Source: Promicromonospora thailandica (GTDB taxonomy: Bacteria > Actinomycetota > Actinomycetes > Actinomycetales > Cellulomonadaceae). Taken from it: 64,000 nt of DNA. Made by a program: the position numbers and the translations under genes. The stretch covers positions 62,001-126,000 of the forward strand of contig NZ_JAMTCS010000012.1 in assembly GCF_024171955.1 (NCBI RefSeq), in the 5' to 3' direction. This document shows positions 52,812-60,741 of the stretch, one piece after another (positions within the stretch are counted from its first letter, which is position 1; each line of letters starts with the position of its first letter). The notes below the pieces were generated by a model. The model ran no database searches. It was not told the origin of the DNA and worked only from the letters and a program-made list of their open reading frames with translations.

Positions 52812-54047
52812 TCAGCCCGTGAAGGCCTCCAGCTCCGCCGTCGGCACCTGCCGGCCGGATCGGATCAGCTCCTCGACCCGGCCCATCTGCTCCCAGACGT
52901 TGACGGCCATGCCGGCCACGACCCGGCCGTCCACGCGCCAGAACGCCACGAACTCCCGCTCGGCGGTGTCGCCGGAGACCACGACGTCGTCGTACCCGGC
53001 CTGGACGTCGACCCAGCCGGTGTACTCCATGCCGACGTCGTACTGGTCGCTGTAGAAGTACGGCAGCTTGTCGTAGGGGTCGGCGGCGCCGAGCATCGCG
53101 CGGCCCGCGTGCTTGCCGGTCTCCTGCGCGATGGCCCAGTGCTCGACGCGCAGCGGGCGGCCGTAGTGCGGCGAGGGGATGCTCGCGATGTCGCCGCCCG
53201 CGAACACGTCGGGGTGGGACGTGGCGAGGGTGCCGTCCACGACGACGCCGCCGCCCAGGGCGGCGTCCCGCAGGTCCAGGCCGGCGGCCTCGGCCAGCCC
53301 GATGTTGGGGGCCGCGCCGATCCCGGCCACGACGACGTCGGCGCCCAGGCGGGTGCCGTCCGAGAGGACGACGGCGGTCACGCGCCCGTCGGCCCCCTCC
53401 AGGGCCGTCACCGTGGCGCCCCGGACCAGCCGGACCTCGTGCTCCGTGTGCACGCTCGCATAGAAGTCGCTCATCTCGGGCCCCAGCACCCGGCCGAGCG
53501 GGTGCGCGCCGCGACCCACCACCGTCACGTCGAGGCCGAGGGTCCGTGCCGACGCGGCCACCTCCAGGCCGATCCACCCGTCACCGATGACGACGAGCCG
53601 GCCCACGCCCTCCAGCGACGCCTCGAGCAGCCGCGCCGAGATGCGGTCGGCGTCATCGATGGTGCGCAGGTAGTGCACGCCCCCGAGGTCGCTGCCGGGC
53701 ACGGCGAGCGTGCGCGGCGTGGAGCCCGGGGCCAGCAGGAGCTTCGCGTAGGTGAGGGCGGCGCCGTCGGACAGGGTGAGCGCGTGGTCCGCGACGTCGA
53801 GACCGACGACGGTCTCGCCCGTGCGGACGGCCACGTCGTGCTCGGTGTACCAGGCCTCGTCCAGCGGGAAGACCGCGTCACGCTCGGCCTCGCCGCGCAG
53901 GTAGTCCTTGCTCAACGGCGGCCGTTCGTACGGGCGGTGGGGCTCGGACGTGACGACCACCAGGTCGCCGTCGTACCCCTCGGTGCGCAGCGCCTTGGCG
54001 GCGCGGGCGGTGGTCAGGCCACCGCCGACCAGAACGAACGGATCCAT
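52812..54047 (-). CDS. FAD-dependent ferredoxin-reductase-like oxidoreductase
   Basis: 411 residues. N-terminal FAD motif FVLVGGGLTTARAAKAL, RPPLSKDYLRG, second nucleotide site VVIGDGWIGLEVAA, and DVFAGGDIASIPSP before a reductase C-terminal domain (about 325-411). It resembles the reductases that feed electrons from NAD(P)H to a ferredoxin or Rieske partner, but none is adjacent. ATG 54047 is preceded by GGGAGG. The MFS exporter is divergent across a 107-bp region. Confidence 0.9.
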   Translation of the reverse strand: MDPFVLVGGGLTTARAAKALRTEGYDGDLVVVTSEPHRPYERPPLSKDYLRGEAERDAVFPLDEAWYTEHDVAVRTGETVVGLDVADHALTLSDGAALTYAKLLLAPGSTPRTLAVPGSDLGGVHYLRTIDDADRISARLLEASLEGVGRLVVIGDGWIGLEVAASARTLGLDVTVVGRGAHPLGRVLGPEMSDFYASVHTEHEVRLVRGATVTALEGADGRVTAVVLSDGTRLGADVVVAGIGAAPNIGLAEAAGLDLRDAALGGGVVVDGTLATSHPDVFAGGDIASIPSPHYGRPLRVEHWAIAQETGKHAGRAMLGAADPYDKLPYFYSDQYDVGMEYTGWVDVQAGYDDVVVSGDTAEREFVAFWRVDGRVVAGMAVNVWEQMGRVEELIRSGRQVPTAELEAFTG

Positions 54048-54120
54048 CAGGTGCCTCCCGGATCGGATAGGTGTCCAGTCTCGCACCGGCGCGCACGGGG
54101 CACGGACCGGTTCTGTCCTA

Positions 54121-54148
54121 TTTACAGATCAATCGGTCCAGATATGCT
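54121..54148 (+). promoter_or_regulatory. Promoter of the MFS exporter gene
   Basis: TTTACA (54121-54126), 16-bp spacer, TATGCT (54143-54148). The -10 ends 7 bp before the ATG at 54155 and there is no Shine-Dalgarno, so the transcript is probably leaderless. Around it, GGACCG (about 54104) and CGGTCC (about 54134) make an inverted repeat that could hold an operator. Confidence 0.65.
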
Positions 54149-54154
54149 GACGCC

Positions 54155-55342
54155 ATGACACGCCCCACCACCGCCCGGCTGCCGTTCGTCGTCTGGCTGC
54201 TGACGCTCGGCACCTTCCTCATGGGCACCAGCGAGTACATCGTCGCCGGGATCCTGCCGCAGCTCTCCGCCGACCTCGGCGTCGGCATCGCTCAGGGCGG
54301 GCTCCTCATCACCGTCTTCGCCGCGGGCCTGATCGTCGGGCCCCCGATCCTGTCGATCGTCACGCTCCGGCTGCCGCGCAGGTCCGCCCTCGTGCTGGCG
54401 CTCGTGGTGTTCGCCCTCGGGCACGCGCTGGCCGCCGCGAGCTCCTCGTTCGCCGTCGTGCTCGGCGCCCGGGTGGTCACAGCACTCGCCACGGGCACCT
54501 TCTGGGCCGTGGCCGGCGCCGTCGCGGTCTCCGCCGTGCCGCCGACGGCGCGTGCGCGCGCCTCCGCCATGATCATCAGCGGCGTCGGCCTGGCCACGGT
54601 GCTCGGCGTACCGCTCGGCGCCCTCGTCGGCGGCCAGGTCGGCTGGCGCGGCGCGTTCTGGGGGCTGGCGGCGCTCGCGGGTCTCACCGCCCTGGTGATC
54701 GGCCGGTTCGTCCCGGCCGCACCCCGCGACGGCGCCACCGCAGACGTGCGCTCGGAGATCTCGGCGCTGCGCGTCGGCCGACTGTGGCTCACGCTCGCCA
54801 CCTCGACGCTCCTGTTCGGCGGGGTGCTGGCCGCCTACTCCTACGTGGTGCCGCTGCTCACCGACCGGGCCGGGGTGCCCGTCGGCGCCATCTCGCTCGT
54901 CCTCGTGGGCTACGGCATCGGGGCGCTCGCGGGCACCTGGGTCGGCGGCCGCCTCGGCGACGCCCGCCCGCTGGCCACCCAGGCCGGCGCGATCGCCGTT
55001 GCCGGCCTGGCCCTCGTGCTCCTGCAGACCCCGCTGTCCACCTCGGGCGTCGCCGCGGTCGCGCTCCTGGTGCTCATGGGCGTCGCCGGACAGTCGGTCC
55101 CGCCCGTGTCCACGGCACTGGCCGTGCGCTTCGCGCCGGGCGCCCCGACGCTGGCGTACGCGCTCGCCACGTCGGCGCTGAACGTGGGCATCGCCGGGGG
55201 TTCGCTGGTGGGCGGGCTGGCGCTCGACTCGACGCTGGGGCTCACCGGACCCGCACTCGTCGGCACGGTCATGATCGCGGCGGCGCTGGTGCCGCTGCTG
55301 GCGCTCGCCGCCCGCCGTGCCACGCGGGACGACGTGGGCTGA
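54155..55342 (+). CDS. MFS drug/arabinose-type exporter (DHA1 family)
   Basis: 395 residues with twelve hydrophobic helices. FLMGTSEYIVAGILPQLSADLGV in the first helix and the RVVTALATGTFWAVAGAVAVS region are typical of the YdhP/AraJ/CmlR-like DHA1 exporters (MFS motif around GLIVGPPILSIVTLRLPRRSALV). Likely a proton-driven efflux pump; cargo unknown. The last chromosomal gene before the integrated element. Confidence 0.92.
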   Translation: MTRPTTARLPFVVWLLTLGTFLMGTSEYIVAGILPQLSADLGVGIAQGGLLITVFAAGLIVGPPILSIVTLRLPRRSALVLALVVFALGHALAAASSSFAVVLGARVVTALATGTFWAVAGAVAVSAVPPTARARASAMIISGVGLATVLGVPLGALVGGQVGWRGAFWGLAALAGLTALVIGRFVPAAPRDGATADVRSEISALRVGRLWLTLATSTLLFGGVLAAYSYVVPLLTDRAGVPVGAISLVLVGYGIGALAGTWVGGRLGDARPLATQAGAIAVAGLALVLLQTPLSTSGVAAVALLVLMGVAGQSVPPVSTALAVRFAPGAPTLAYALATSALNVGIAGGSLVGGLALDSTLGLTGPALVGTVMIAAALVPLLALAARRATRDDVG

Positions 55343-55370
55343 TCGTGTGCCCGACCCCGGGCGCCAAAAA

Positions 55371-55407
55371 GGCCCTCCGACTCAGCATTTCCGCTGGTCA
55401 GAGGGCC
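55371..55407 (-). terminator. Terminator of the former tRNA-Pro transcript
   Basis: GGCCCTC (55371-55377) and GAGGGCC (55401-55407) form the outer stem, with an inner CTCAGC/GCTGGTCAG-type stem. On the minus strand it is followed by TTTTTGGC, a proper U-run, and lies just 8 bp after the CCA end of the tRNA-Pro fragment. It belonged to the tRNA gene before integration. Confidence 0.82.
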
Positions 55408-55414
55408 TTTCACA

Positions 55415-55459
<45 letters not shown>

Positions 55460-55574
55460 GGCAATCAGGGCTGTGTGGTTGGTCCGTCAGGCGGTGAGAA
55501 ACCGTCCCAGTTCGTCCGGCGGCGTCCTGGTGAGGCTCATCCCGTAGTCCCCCAGTTTGTCCCCCGGGGTGCGG

Positions 55575-55835
55575 TCAGATGCGGGTCAGGCGGGGCGCAA
55601 ATCGCTGTTGCGCGGCCTGCTTCGTGACGCCGAGCGCGGCCCCGATCGTGGTCCACGAGTCGCCAGCGGCGCGCGCCTCGGCGACGCTCATGAGCAGTCG
55701 CTGGTCCGCCTCTTCCGCCTCGCGGGCTGCCGCAATGATGGCCCGGAAGTGGACCGCGTCGCGAGCAGGGTGAGTCTCCGGGGTGACGGCGTCAAGAGCC
55801 CGCACCTCGGCGTCGATGTCGATCGTCTTCGCCAT
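55575..55835 (-). CDS. Small HTH protein, antitoxin candidate
   Basis: 86 residues; acidic helical N-terminal part, then a helix-turn-helix near the C-terminus (SWTTIGAALGVTKQAAQQRFAP). ATG 55835 has GAGG 8 bp upstream; a GTG at 55844 overlapping the previous stop is an alternative. Such short proteins often follow BrnT-like or DUF4258-like genes. It closes the leftward operon of the element. Antitoxin or autoregulator role is inference. Confidence 0.65.
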   Translation of the reverse strand: MAKTIDIDAEVRALDAVTPETHPARDAVHFRAIIAAAREAEEADQRLLMSVAEARAAGDSWTTIGAALGVTKQAAQQRFAPRLTRI

Positions 55836-55840
55836 GTTCA

Positions 55841-56077
55841 TCACCTCAGGTAGTCGTATCGGCTGGGTCGGAGTCGGTCCGCGTGGATGATCCGGGTCGG
55901 TGCATCGACCGGGACTGCCACGAGTTCGAGCATCGTTCCGTGGGTGTCGGGGCCGATGACGAGCAGCCGTTCCTCGCCGTCGTACTCGTACTCCACGTAT
56001 CGCAGGGCGTTCTCCCAGGCGTGCCGTATGTCCGCGTCGGTGAACCCATGCTTACGGGCACTCGGGAGAACGTCCAC
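55841..56077 (-). CDS. BrnT/DUF4258-like small protein, toxin candidate
   Basis: 78 residues. [47 protein letters not shown] and [12 protein letters not shown] have the layout of BrnT-like RelE-fold proteins (His in RKHG, GxD, R-x-R at the end). GTG 56077; its stop overlaps or adjoins the following HTH gene. The toxin-first, HTH-antitoxin-second order is as in brnTA. Toxicity is not shown by sequence; a non-toxic accessory role is possible. Confidence 0.6.
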   Translation of the reverse strand: MDVLPSARKHGFTDADIRHAWENALRYVEYEYDGEERLLVIGPDTHGTMLELVAVPVDAPTRIIHADRLRPSRYDYLR

Positions 56078-56080
56078 GCG

Positions 56081-56674
56081 TCAAGGGTACGTTGACGATG
56101 TGCTCCCGTCAACACATGATTGACGCTTGATGGGCGCCTGTGACCGCATTTGCACCGCCTCATGGATGATCTGCGCCGCCTCCGCTGGACCAGTGGTGGC
56201 GGTGTCGATCGCGATGGTGGCTTCCGCCAGGTGCGGCGTCGAGTCCCACACGGCGAGCCGGTCTGCGATGTCGGTGCTCCCCCTGCCAACCAGGCGCTCT
56301 GCCGCCGTTTCCCGAGGGCACCAGAGATCCACGGAGACCCACCTTGCGCCCGGTGTGGCGTGTGTGAGCGCTGTGACCGCGCCCGGCTGTCCAACGTGGA
56401 CGATGGGGATTCCCGATTCCAAGGCCGACGCGATCGAGGGCGCGTCGATCGCGTACACGGCGCCGTAGGCGCGGTTCTCCCAGATGACCTGACCGTCGCC
56501 CCGCATCTGGTCAAGCGTGGTCGCCGTGACGAACCTGTAGCCCTTTCTGCGGCCAGTCCCGACCTTGATCCGCTGGTAGTGCAGGTATGCGGGCGAGAGG
56601 TCGGCCAGGGCGTGCGTCACGGTGTCTTTTCCGGCCGCTGGCGGACCGTACAGGATGACTCCGGCGGTGCTCAT
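56081..56674 (-). CDS. P-loop nucleotide-kinase-like protein (guanylate-kinase-like)
   Basis: 197 residues. P-loop GPPAAGKDT at 10-18, then GYRFVTATTLDQM (as in the guanylate-kinase GMP-binding region) and WENRAYGAVYAID; a Lid-like RLVGRGSTDIADRL near residue 135. It is shorter and more divergent than housekeeping Gmk, so the substrate could be another nucleotide or a small molecule. ATG overlaps the end of the GntR-kinase gene (ATGA at 56671-56674). Similar kinase-like genes occur in streptomycete AICEs. Confidence 0.75.
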   Translation of the reverse strand: MSTAGVILYGPPAAGKDTVTHALADLSPAYLHYQRIKVGTGRRKGYRFVTATTLDQMRGDGQVIWENRAYGAVYAIDAPSIASALESGIPIVHVGQPGAVTALTHATPGARWVSVDLWCPRETAAERLVGRGSTDIADRLAVWDSTPHLAEATIAIDTATTGPAEAAQIIHEAVQMRSQAPIKRQSCVDGSTSSTYP

Positions 56675-57519
56675 CGGCTCGCTGCCACCTCAGCGAGCAT
56701 CCGTGCCGCCTGGCTCTGTAGCGGCTCGCTGTCGGCCGAGTTCTCGATGACAACATGTGCGCCGGCCGGGCGGAAGTCGGTGTCAATCCGGGTCGCGACG
56801 TAGTCGTCCCAGTTGGCGAGTTTCACGCTGTCCCGCGCCGCGCCACGTCGGCGGAGGTAGATGTGCATGGTCTCGACATCGGTGGTCACCCAGACGAGCG
56901 TCAGGCCGACGCCGTGGGCGTCGAGCTGCGCCCTGGTCCGATCGATCCACGCTCTGCTGCTGAACTCCTGCACGAACGGCGCCGTTGCGATCACGCCCAC
57001 GCCGAGTTCCGCATTTTCGAGCACCGTCGCGAGCAAGTTCTCATACTCACGAGGGCGCACGCGATCGAGGTAGGTCTCGGACTCGCGATCATGCGGCGAC
57101 CGCCCCAGATCTTCGAGATGTGACTCGACGACGGCCCTGGTGATCGTGTCCTTGTCGATGACGGCGGCGCCGGTCAGGCGTGCCAGGACGCGCCCAAACT
57201 CGCTCTTGCCGCTACCCGCGTACCCGCCGACGAAGTAGGTGTGCGGGGGGCGTCCTGCGCGATCCGGAGGCGTCACCGGGCGGCTGCTCCGGACGATTCG
57301 GCGCGACCCTGGCCGGTTCTCGATCAGTCCCTCGCTGGCCAGCGACTTCATCGCTTCATTGATCGTGAACACGCTGACTTCCATCTGCTTGGCAAGGTCT
57401 CGCGTCGAGGGCAGAGCCTCGCCGTCCACGAGCCTGCCTGCCTCTATGTCGTTGCGGATGGTCCGGACTACGCGCTCTTGCAGGGTCCCGCCTACAGCGT
57501 TCGCTTCCTGGCTTGGCAT
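56671..57519 (-). CDS. GntR-type winged helix fused to a P-loop kinase domain
   Basis: 282 residues with two parts. Residues 10-75: GntR winged helix (LQERVVRTIRNDIEAGRLVD, LPSTRDLAKQMEVSVFTINE, LASEGLIENRPGSRRIV). Residues 93-282: P-loop NTPase with GGYAGSGKS at 98-106, DKDTITRAVVESHL, and a VWVTTDVETMHIYLRRRGAARD lid-like part, close to AAA_33/zeta-toxin-like or gluconate-kinase-like folds. GntR repressors (KorSA) control transfer in AICEs; here the ligand-binding domain is replaced by a kinase, which could couple repression to nucleotide state. ATG 57519 follows AAGGAG. Confidence 0.82.
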   Translation of the reverse strand: MPSQEANAVGGTLQERVVRTIRNDIEAGRLVDGEALPSTRDLAKQMEVSVFTINEAMKSLASEGLIENRPGSRRIVRSSRPVTPPDRAGRPPHTYFVGGYAGSGKSEFGRVLARLTGAAVIDKDTITRAVVESHLEDLGRSPHDRESETYLDRVRPREYENLLATVLENAELGVGVIATAPFVQEFSSRAWIDRTRAQLDAHGVGLTLVWVTTDVETMHIYLRRRGAARDSVKLANWDDYVATRIDTDFRPAGAHVVIENSADSEPLQSQAARMLAEVAASR

Positions 57520-57557
57520 TCGGCTCCTTGCCTTGCATCTCGGTTGGACTGCTGCGG

Positions 57558-57717
57558 CCTAACAACCGCCTAGTAGGCGATCATCCCTGCTCCCCACGGA
57601 TCTGCCAAGTTCCGCCAGTTTTGGCATAACGGTTGACACGGGGACCAGATCGATTGTTAGGTAGTCCCCAGTCGCCCTGTGACGGGGCGCACACCCCGGG
57701 CCGATGGGCGGCCCGGG
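57558..57717. promoter_or_regulatory. Shared control region of the two divergent AICE operons
   Basis: In the 222-bp gap: CCTAACAA (57558-57565) and TTGTTAGG (57654-57661) are inverted copies, each near the expected -10 of one of the two operons; CGCCTA-g-TAGGCG (57567-57579) is a perfect dyad; GCCAA...TTGGC (57604-57625) another. Rightward promoter: TTGACA (57633-57638) with -10-like TTAGGT about 18 bp later. In the rightward leader, CCCGGGCCG-atggg-CGGCCCGGG (57695-57717) is a perfect 9-bp stem-loop upstream of the first gene. Confidence 0.65.
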
Positions 57718-57741
57718 ACTGAGGCACCGAGGAGTCGAGCA

Positions 57742-57972
57742 ATGTCGAAGAGGACTCAGGATCTGGCAGCCGCGAGGCGGTTGCTGCTCGCGTTGTCGGA
57801 AGGGCTGGCCAAGGCCGGTCGGCTGCTGTTCGCGGCTGGCCTGGCCGACGAGGGTCGGGCCGTGAAGCGGATGCACGCCGAGGTTGGCGTGATGCGCCAG
57901 CGAGTTCGCAAGGTCCACAACGCCGCTCTCGCCGTCGAGGGCGACGACACCGCAATGGGGGAGAACCGATGA
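57742..57972 (+). CDS. Small helical protein, first gene of the AICE transfer operon
   Basis: 76 residues, all-helical by look: MSKRTQDLAAARRLLLALSE, GLAKAGRLLFAAGLADEGRAVKRM, VMRQRVRKVHNAALAVEGDD. Basic and Leu-rich, perhaps DNA-binding. ATG 57742 follows GAGGAG (57729-57734). Overlaps the next gene (ATGA). Function unknown. Confidence 0.65.
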   Translation: MSKRTQDLAAARRLLLALSEGLAKAGRLLFAAGLADEGRAVKRMHAEVGVMRQRVRKVHNAALAVEGDDTAMGENR

Positions 57973-58286
57973 GCACCTACACCGCACTCGCCGCGTTCGA
58001 CGACGACGAGCCCACGTTCACCGACCTCGCGGCGATCGTCGCGGAGGAGCCCGTCATCTCGGCTGAGGTTGCCGTGGTGGACGCGGAATGCCGCCTCGCG
58101 ATGTCGCCCGACGAGGTCGCGGTCAAGGCTCACCGCCGCGCCGTGGCCGCCCTGAACGTCGTCCTGCGGACGGCGGTCGAGACCAGCACGAACCGCGCCA
58201 CGTCCACGGCCCCGGTGTACGCACCGGCTAGCCCCCTCACCACGGCCCGTCGGGTCGTTATCCGTCCCGCCACCCGCACCGCCTGA
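57969..58286 (+). CDS. Small AICE protein of unknown function
   Basis: 105 residues. Acidic first half (AAFDDDEPTFTDLAAIVAEE), then a helix AHRRAVAALNVVLRTAVETSTN and a basic Thr/Arg-rich tail. No known domain. Overlaps the previous gene by four bases and ends 15 bp before a small membrane protein gene, within the same transcript. Confidence 0.6.
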   Translation: MSTYTALAAFDDDEPTFTDLAAIVAEEPVISAEVAVVDAECRLAMSPDEVAVKAHRRAVAALNVVLRTAVETSTNRATSTAPVYAPASPLTTARRVVIRPATRTA

Positions 58287-58301
58287 CACGAGGAGCCCGC
58301 C

Positions 58302-58508
58302 ATGATTTCCGTTTCGCTGCTGGTCGTTCTGCTCATCGCCGCGTGGATCGCGGTCCAGTACGGCAAGGCCAAGGTCGCGACCATGCTCCTGGGCGTGTGC
58401 CTGGGCCTGGCGCTGGCTAACACGTCGTTCGGTGCCTGGGGCCTCGACGCCCTGAACGCGCTGCTCAACAACCTGTTCACGGGCGCCAACAACATGGTTG
58501 AGGGCTGA
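58302..58508 (+). CDS. Small membrane protein of the transfer operon
   Basis: 68 residues with two hydrophobic segments (about 3-18 and 24-45: ISVSLLVVLLIAAWIAV and VATMLLGVCLGLALANTSFG) and a short amphipathic end. Such short membrane proteins precede traB/ftsK genes in AICEs and may be accessory to mating-cell contact. Stops 2 bp before the translocase gene. RBS CGAGGAG. Confidence 0.68.
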   Translation: MISVSLLVVLLIAAWIAVQYGKAKVATMLLGVCLGLALANTSFGAWGLDALNALLNNLFTGANNMVEG

Positions 58509-58510
58509 CC

Positions 58511-60739
58511 ATGACGACCCCCAACGAGCACATGCCCGGTACCCCGGACGACGGGCTGCCGAACGACGACGAGTTGACCGCCATGGTGTACGGCTCGACC
58601 GAGGTCGAGGCGTACGGGCTGGACCAGGGTGCAGCTCTGGTCCAGCCGGACGGCACCGACGACGAGGACAACGCTCTCTCGGGCGAGGTGATCGACCCTG
58701 AGCCCGCTCGGGAGCCGGAGGCGGCCCCTCGGGCGCCTCAGGTGATCCAGCACCGCCCGACGGCCGACCGCCGCCAGGTGCTGCCGGACTGGCTCCGTTC
58801 GCGTGAGGCGTTCGTCGCCTCGGCGCGCTGGGCCGTGGGCTACGGCTCGCACGTCTGCGCGTACCACGCGGTTCGTCTGCCCCTGTACGCGCTGCGCCTC
58901 GCGGGGCGTGCCCCGATCGGTGCGGGCCGGATCACCGCGGCTGTGTGGCGGTGGGCTGCCGACACGGAGAACACCGAGGTCCGGCGCGCGCTGCTGGCCT
59001 CGACGAAGTCGGACCCGAACGCGTTCCTGCGGGTCCGGAAGGAGACTCGCGGCCAGGCCCAGCGCCGTGGTGCTCTGGCCGTGTTCGGCCTGGCGGGCGC
59101 CTCGGGTGTCGCGGCGGGTGTGGCGACCATGGCCGACCCGGTGTGGCAGGCCGCCACCGCTGCCGTAGCCCTGGGCGTGCTTGGCGTCGTCGGGCGCAAG
59201 CGTGACGCCAAGATCACCGGGGAGGCGATGGCGTCGGCCAAGGTGCCGCCGCTGACCGCTGACCTGATCCGTGACGCCCTGCTGTCTCTCGGGCTGGGGT
59301 CCATGGGCGCGGTGAAGAACGACCGTGACGCGGTCCGGTTCCTGGCCATCGCCCGGGACGGCGCAGGGTTCCGCGCTGACATCGACCTCCCGCCGGGCGC
59401 GACCGCGTCGGAGGTGATGGACAAGCGGTCCAAGTTGGCCTCCGGCCTGCGCCGTCCGATCGGGTGCGTGTGGCCCGAGGGCGACCCCGAGGTCCATGAG
59501 GGCCGCCTGGTCCTGTACGTGGGCGACCGCTCCCTGGCCCAGTCCGGGGCCGCGTCGTGGCCGCTGGCGAAGAAAGGCGGCGCGAACATCTTCGAGCCCA
59601 TCCCGCTCGGGGTGGACCAGCGCGGCCGCCGTGTGGACGTCACCCTCATGTACGCCTCCGGGATCATCGGGGCCGTCCCGCGCATGGGCAAGACGTTCAC
59701 GCTCCGCCTTCTGCTGCTCGCGGCTGCTCTCGACCCTCGGGTGGAGATCCACGCGTACGACTTCAAGGGCGGGGCCGACCTGGACCCGCTGGCGAAGATC
59801 GCGCACGCCTACCGCTCCGGTGACGACCCGGAGGACATGGCTGCCCTGCTGGCCGACCTGCGCGCTCTGGTCAAGGAGTTCCGCCGCCGCTCCAAGGTGC
59901 TCCGCTCGCTGCCGCGTGACGTGGTGCCTGAGGGCAAGGTCACCGACGAACTGGCCTCCCGCAAGGATCTGGGGCTGCACCCGATCTTCGTCGCGTTCGA
60001 CGAGACGCAGATCATGTTCGAGCACGACCAGTACGGCGCCGAGGCCCGCTCCATCGTGGAGGACCTCGTCAGGCGCGGCCCGGCGGTCGGGATCATGGTG
60101 TGGCTCGCCACCCAGCGCCCCGACGCCAAGTCGATCCCTACGTCGATCAGCGCCAACGCGACCAAGCGGCTGTGCCTGCGCGTCATGGGCCAGGTCGAGA
60201 ACGACATGGTGCTCGGGACCTCGATGTACAAGAACGGCATCCGGGCGACCATGTTCGGTTCCCGGGACCTGGGCATCGCCTACCTCGCCGGTGAGGGCGA
60301 CGACCCCGTCATCGTCCGCACCTCCTACGTGGACGGTCCGGCGGCCGACACGATCACCGACCGCGCCCACGCCGTCCGCAAGGCCCAGGGACGCCTCACG
60401 GGGCTTGCCGCCGGGGACGTCGAGGCCGACACCGACACGGGCACGGTGCTGGACCACCTGTTGGCCGTCTGGCCTGCCGAGGACCCGGCATGGCCGAACG
60501 GCAAGGTCTGGTCCGACGACCTGGCGGCCCGCCTCGGGGAGCACCTGCCCTCGCTGTACGAGGGGTGGACCGGCGCCCAGGTCAACGCCGCCGTCAAGCC
60601 CCACGGCATCCGCACTGTCCAGGTCAAGCACGACGGCACCAACAAGCGCGGGCTGTCCCGCGCCGACGTCGTCACCGAACTCGGTGACGCCGCCGACCTG
60701 CCCGACTTCACCGCTCTCACCGACCAGAAGGAGGACTGA
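58511..60739 (+). CDS. FtsK/SpoIIIE-type DNA translocase (TraB/TraSA-like conjugation protein)
   Basis: 742 residues. The first 90 residues are acidic and disordered-looking; a hydrophobic region at about 190-225 may anchor it in the membrane. The motor domain has Walker A GAVPRMGKT (387-395), Walker B PIFVAFDETQ (about 493-502) and RGPAVGIMVWLATQRPD. The C-terminal 90 residues look like a winged helix (LGEHLPSLYEGWTGAQVNAA) that may recognise DNA, like the clt-binding part of TraB. It would pump double-stranded element DNA between mycelia or cells, the AICE mode of conjugation. Confidence 0.93.
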   Translation: MTTPNEHMPGTPDDGLPNDDELTAMVYGSTEVEAYGLDQGAALVQPDGTDDEDNALSGEVIDPEPAREPEAAPRAPQVIQHRPTADRRQVLPDWLRSREAFVASARWAVGYGSHVCAYHAVRLPLYALRLAGRAPIGAGRITAAVWRWAADTENTEVRRALLASTKSDPNAFLRVRKETRGQAQRRGALAVFGLAGASGVAAGVATMADPVWQAATAAVALGVLGVVGRKRDAKITGEAMASAKVPPLTADLIRDALLSLGLGSMGAVKNDRDAVRFLAIARDGAGFRADIDLPPGATASEVMDKRSKLASGLRRPIGCVWPEGDPEVHEGRLVLYVGDRSLAQSGAASWPLAKKGGANIFEPIPLGVDQRGRRVDVTLMYASGIIGAVPRMGKTFTLRLLLLAAALDPRVEIHAYDFKGGADLDPLAKIAHAYRSGDDPEDMAALLADLRALVKEFRRRSKVLRSLPRDVVPEGKVTDELASRKDLGLHPIFVAFDETQIMFEHDQYGAEARSIVEDLVRRGPAVGIMVWLATQRPDAKSIPTSISANATKRLCLRVMGQVENDMVLGTSMYKNGIRATMFGSRDLGIAYLAGEGDDPVIVRTSYVDGPAADTITDRAHAVRKAQGRLTGLAAGDVEADTDTGTVLDHLLAVWPAEDPAWPNGKVWSDDLAARLGEHLPSLYEGWTGAQVNAAVKPHGIRTVQVKHDGTNKRGLSRADVVTELGDAADLPDFTALTDQKED

Positions 60740-60741
60740 CC

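Noticed and set aside
58130-60631. 833-codon open frame on the minus strand within the AICE
   Set aside because: Antisense to the FtsK/TraB gene; the plus strand has Walker motifs and tight gene spacing.
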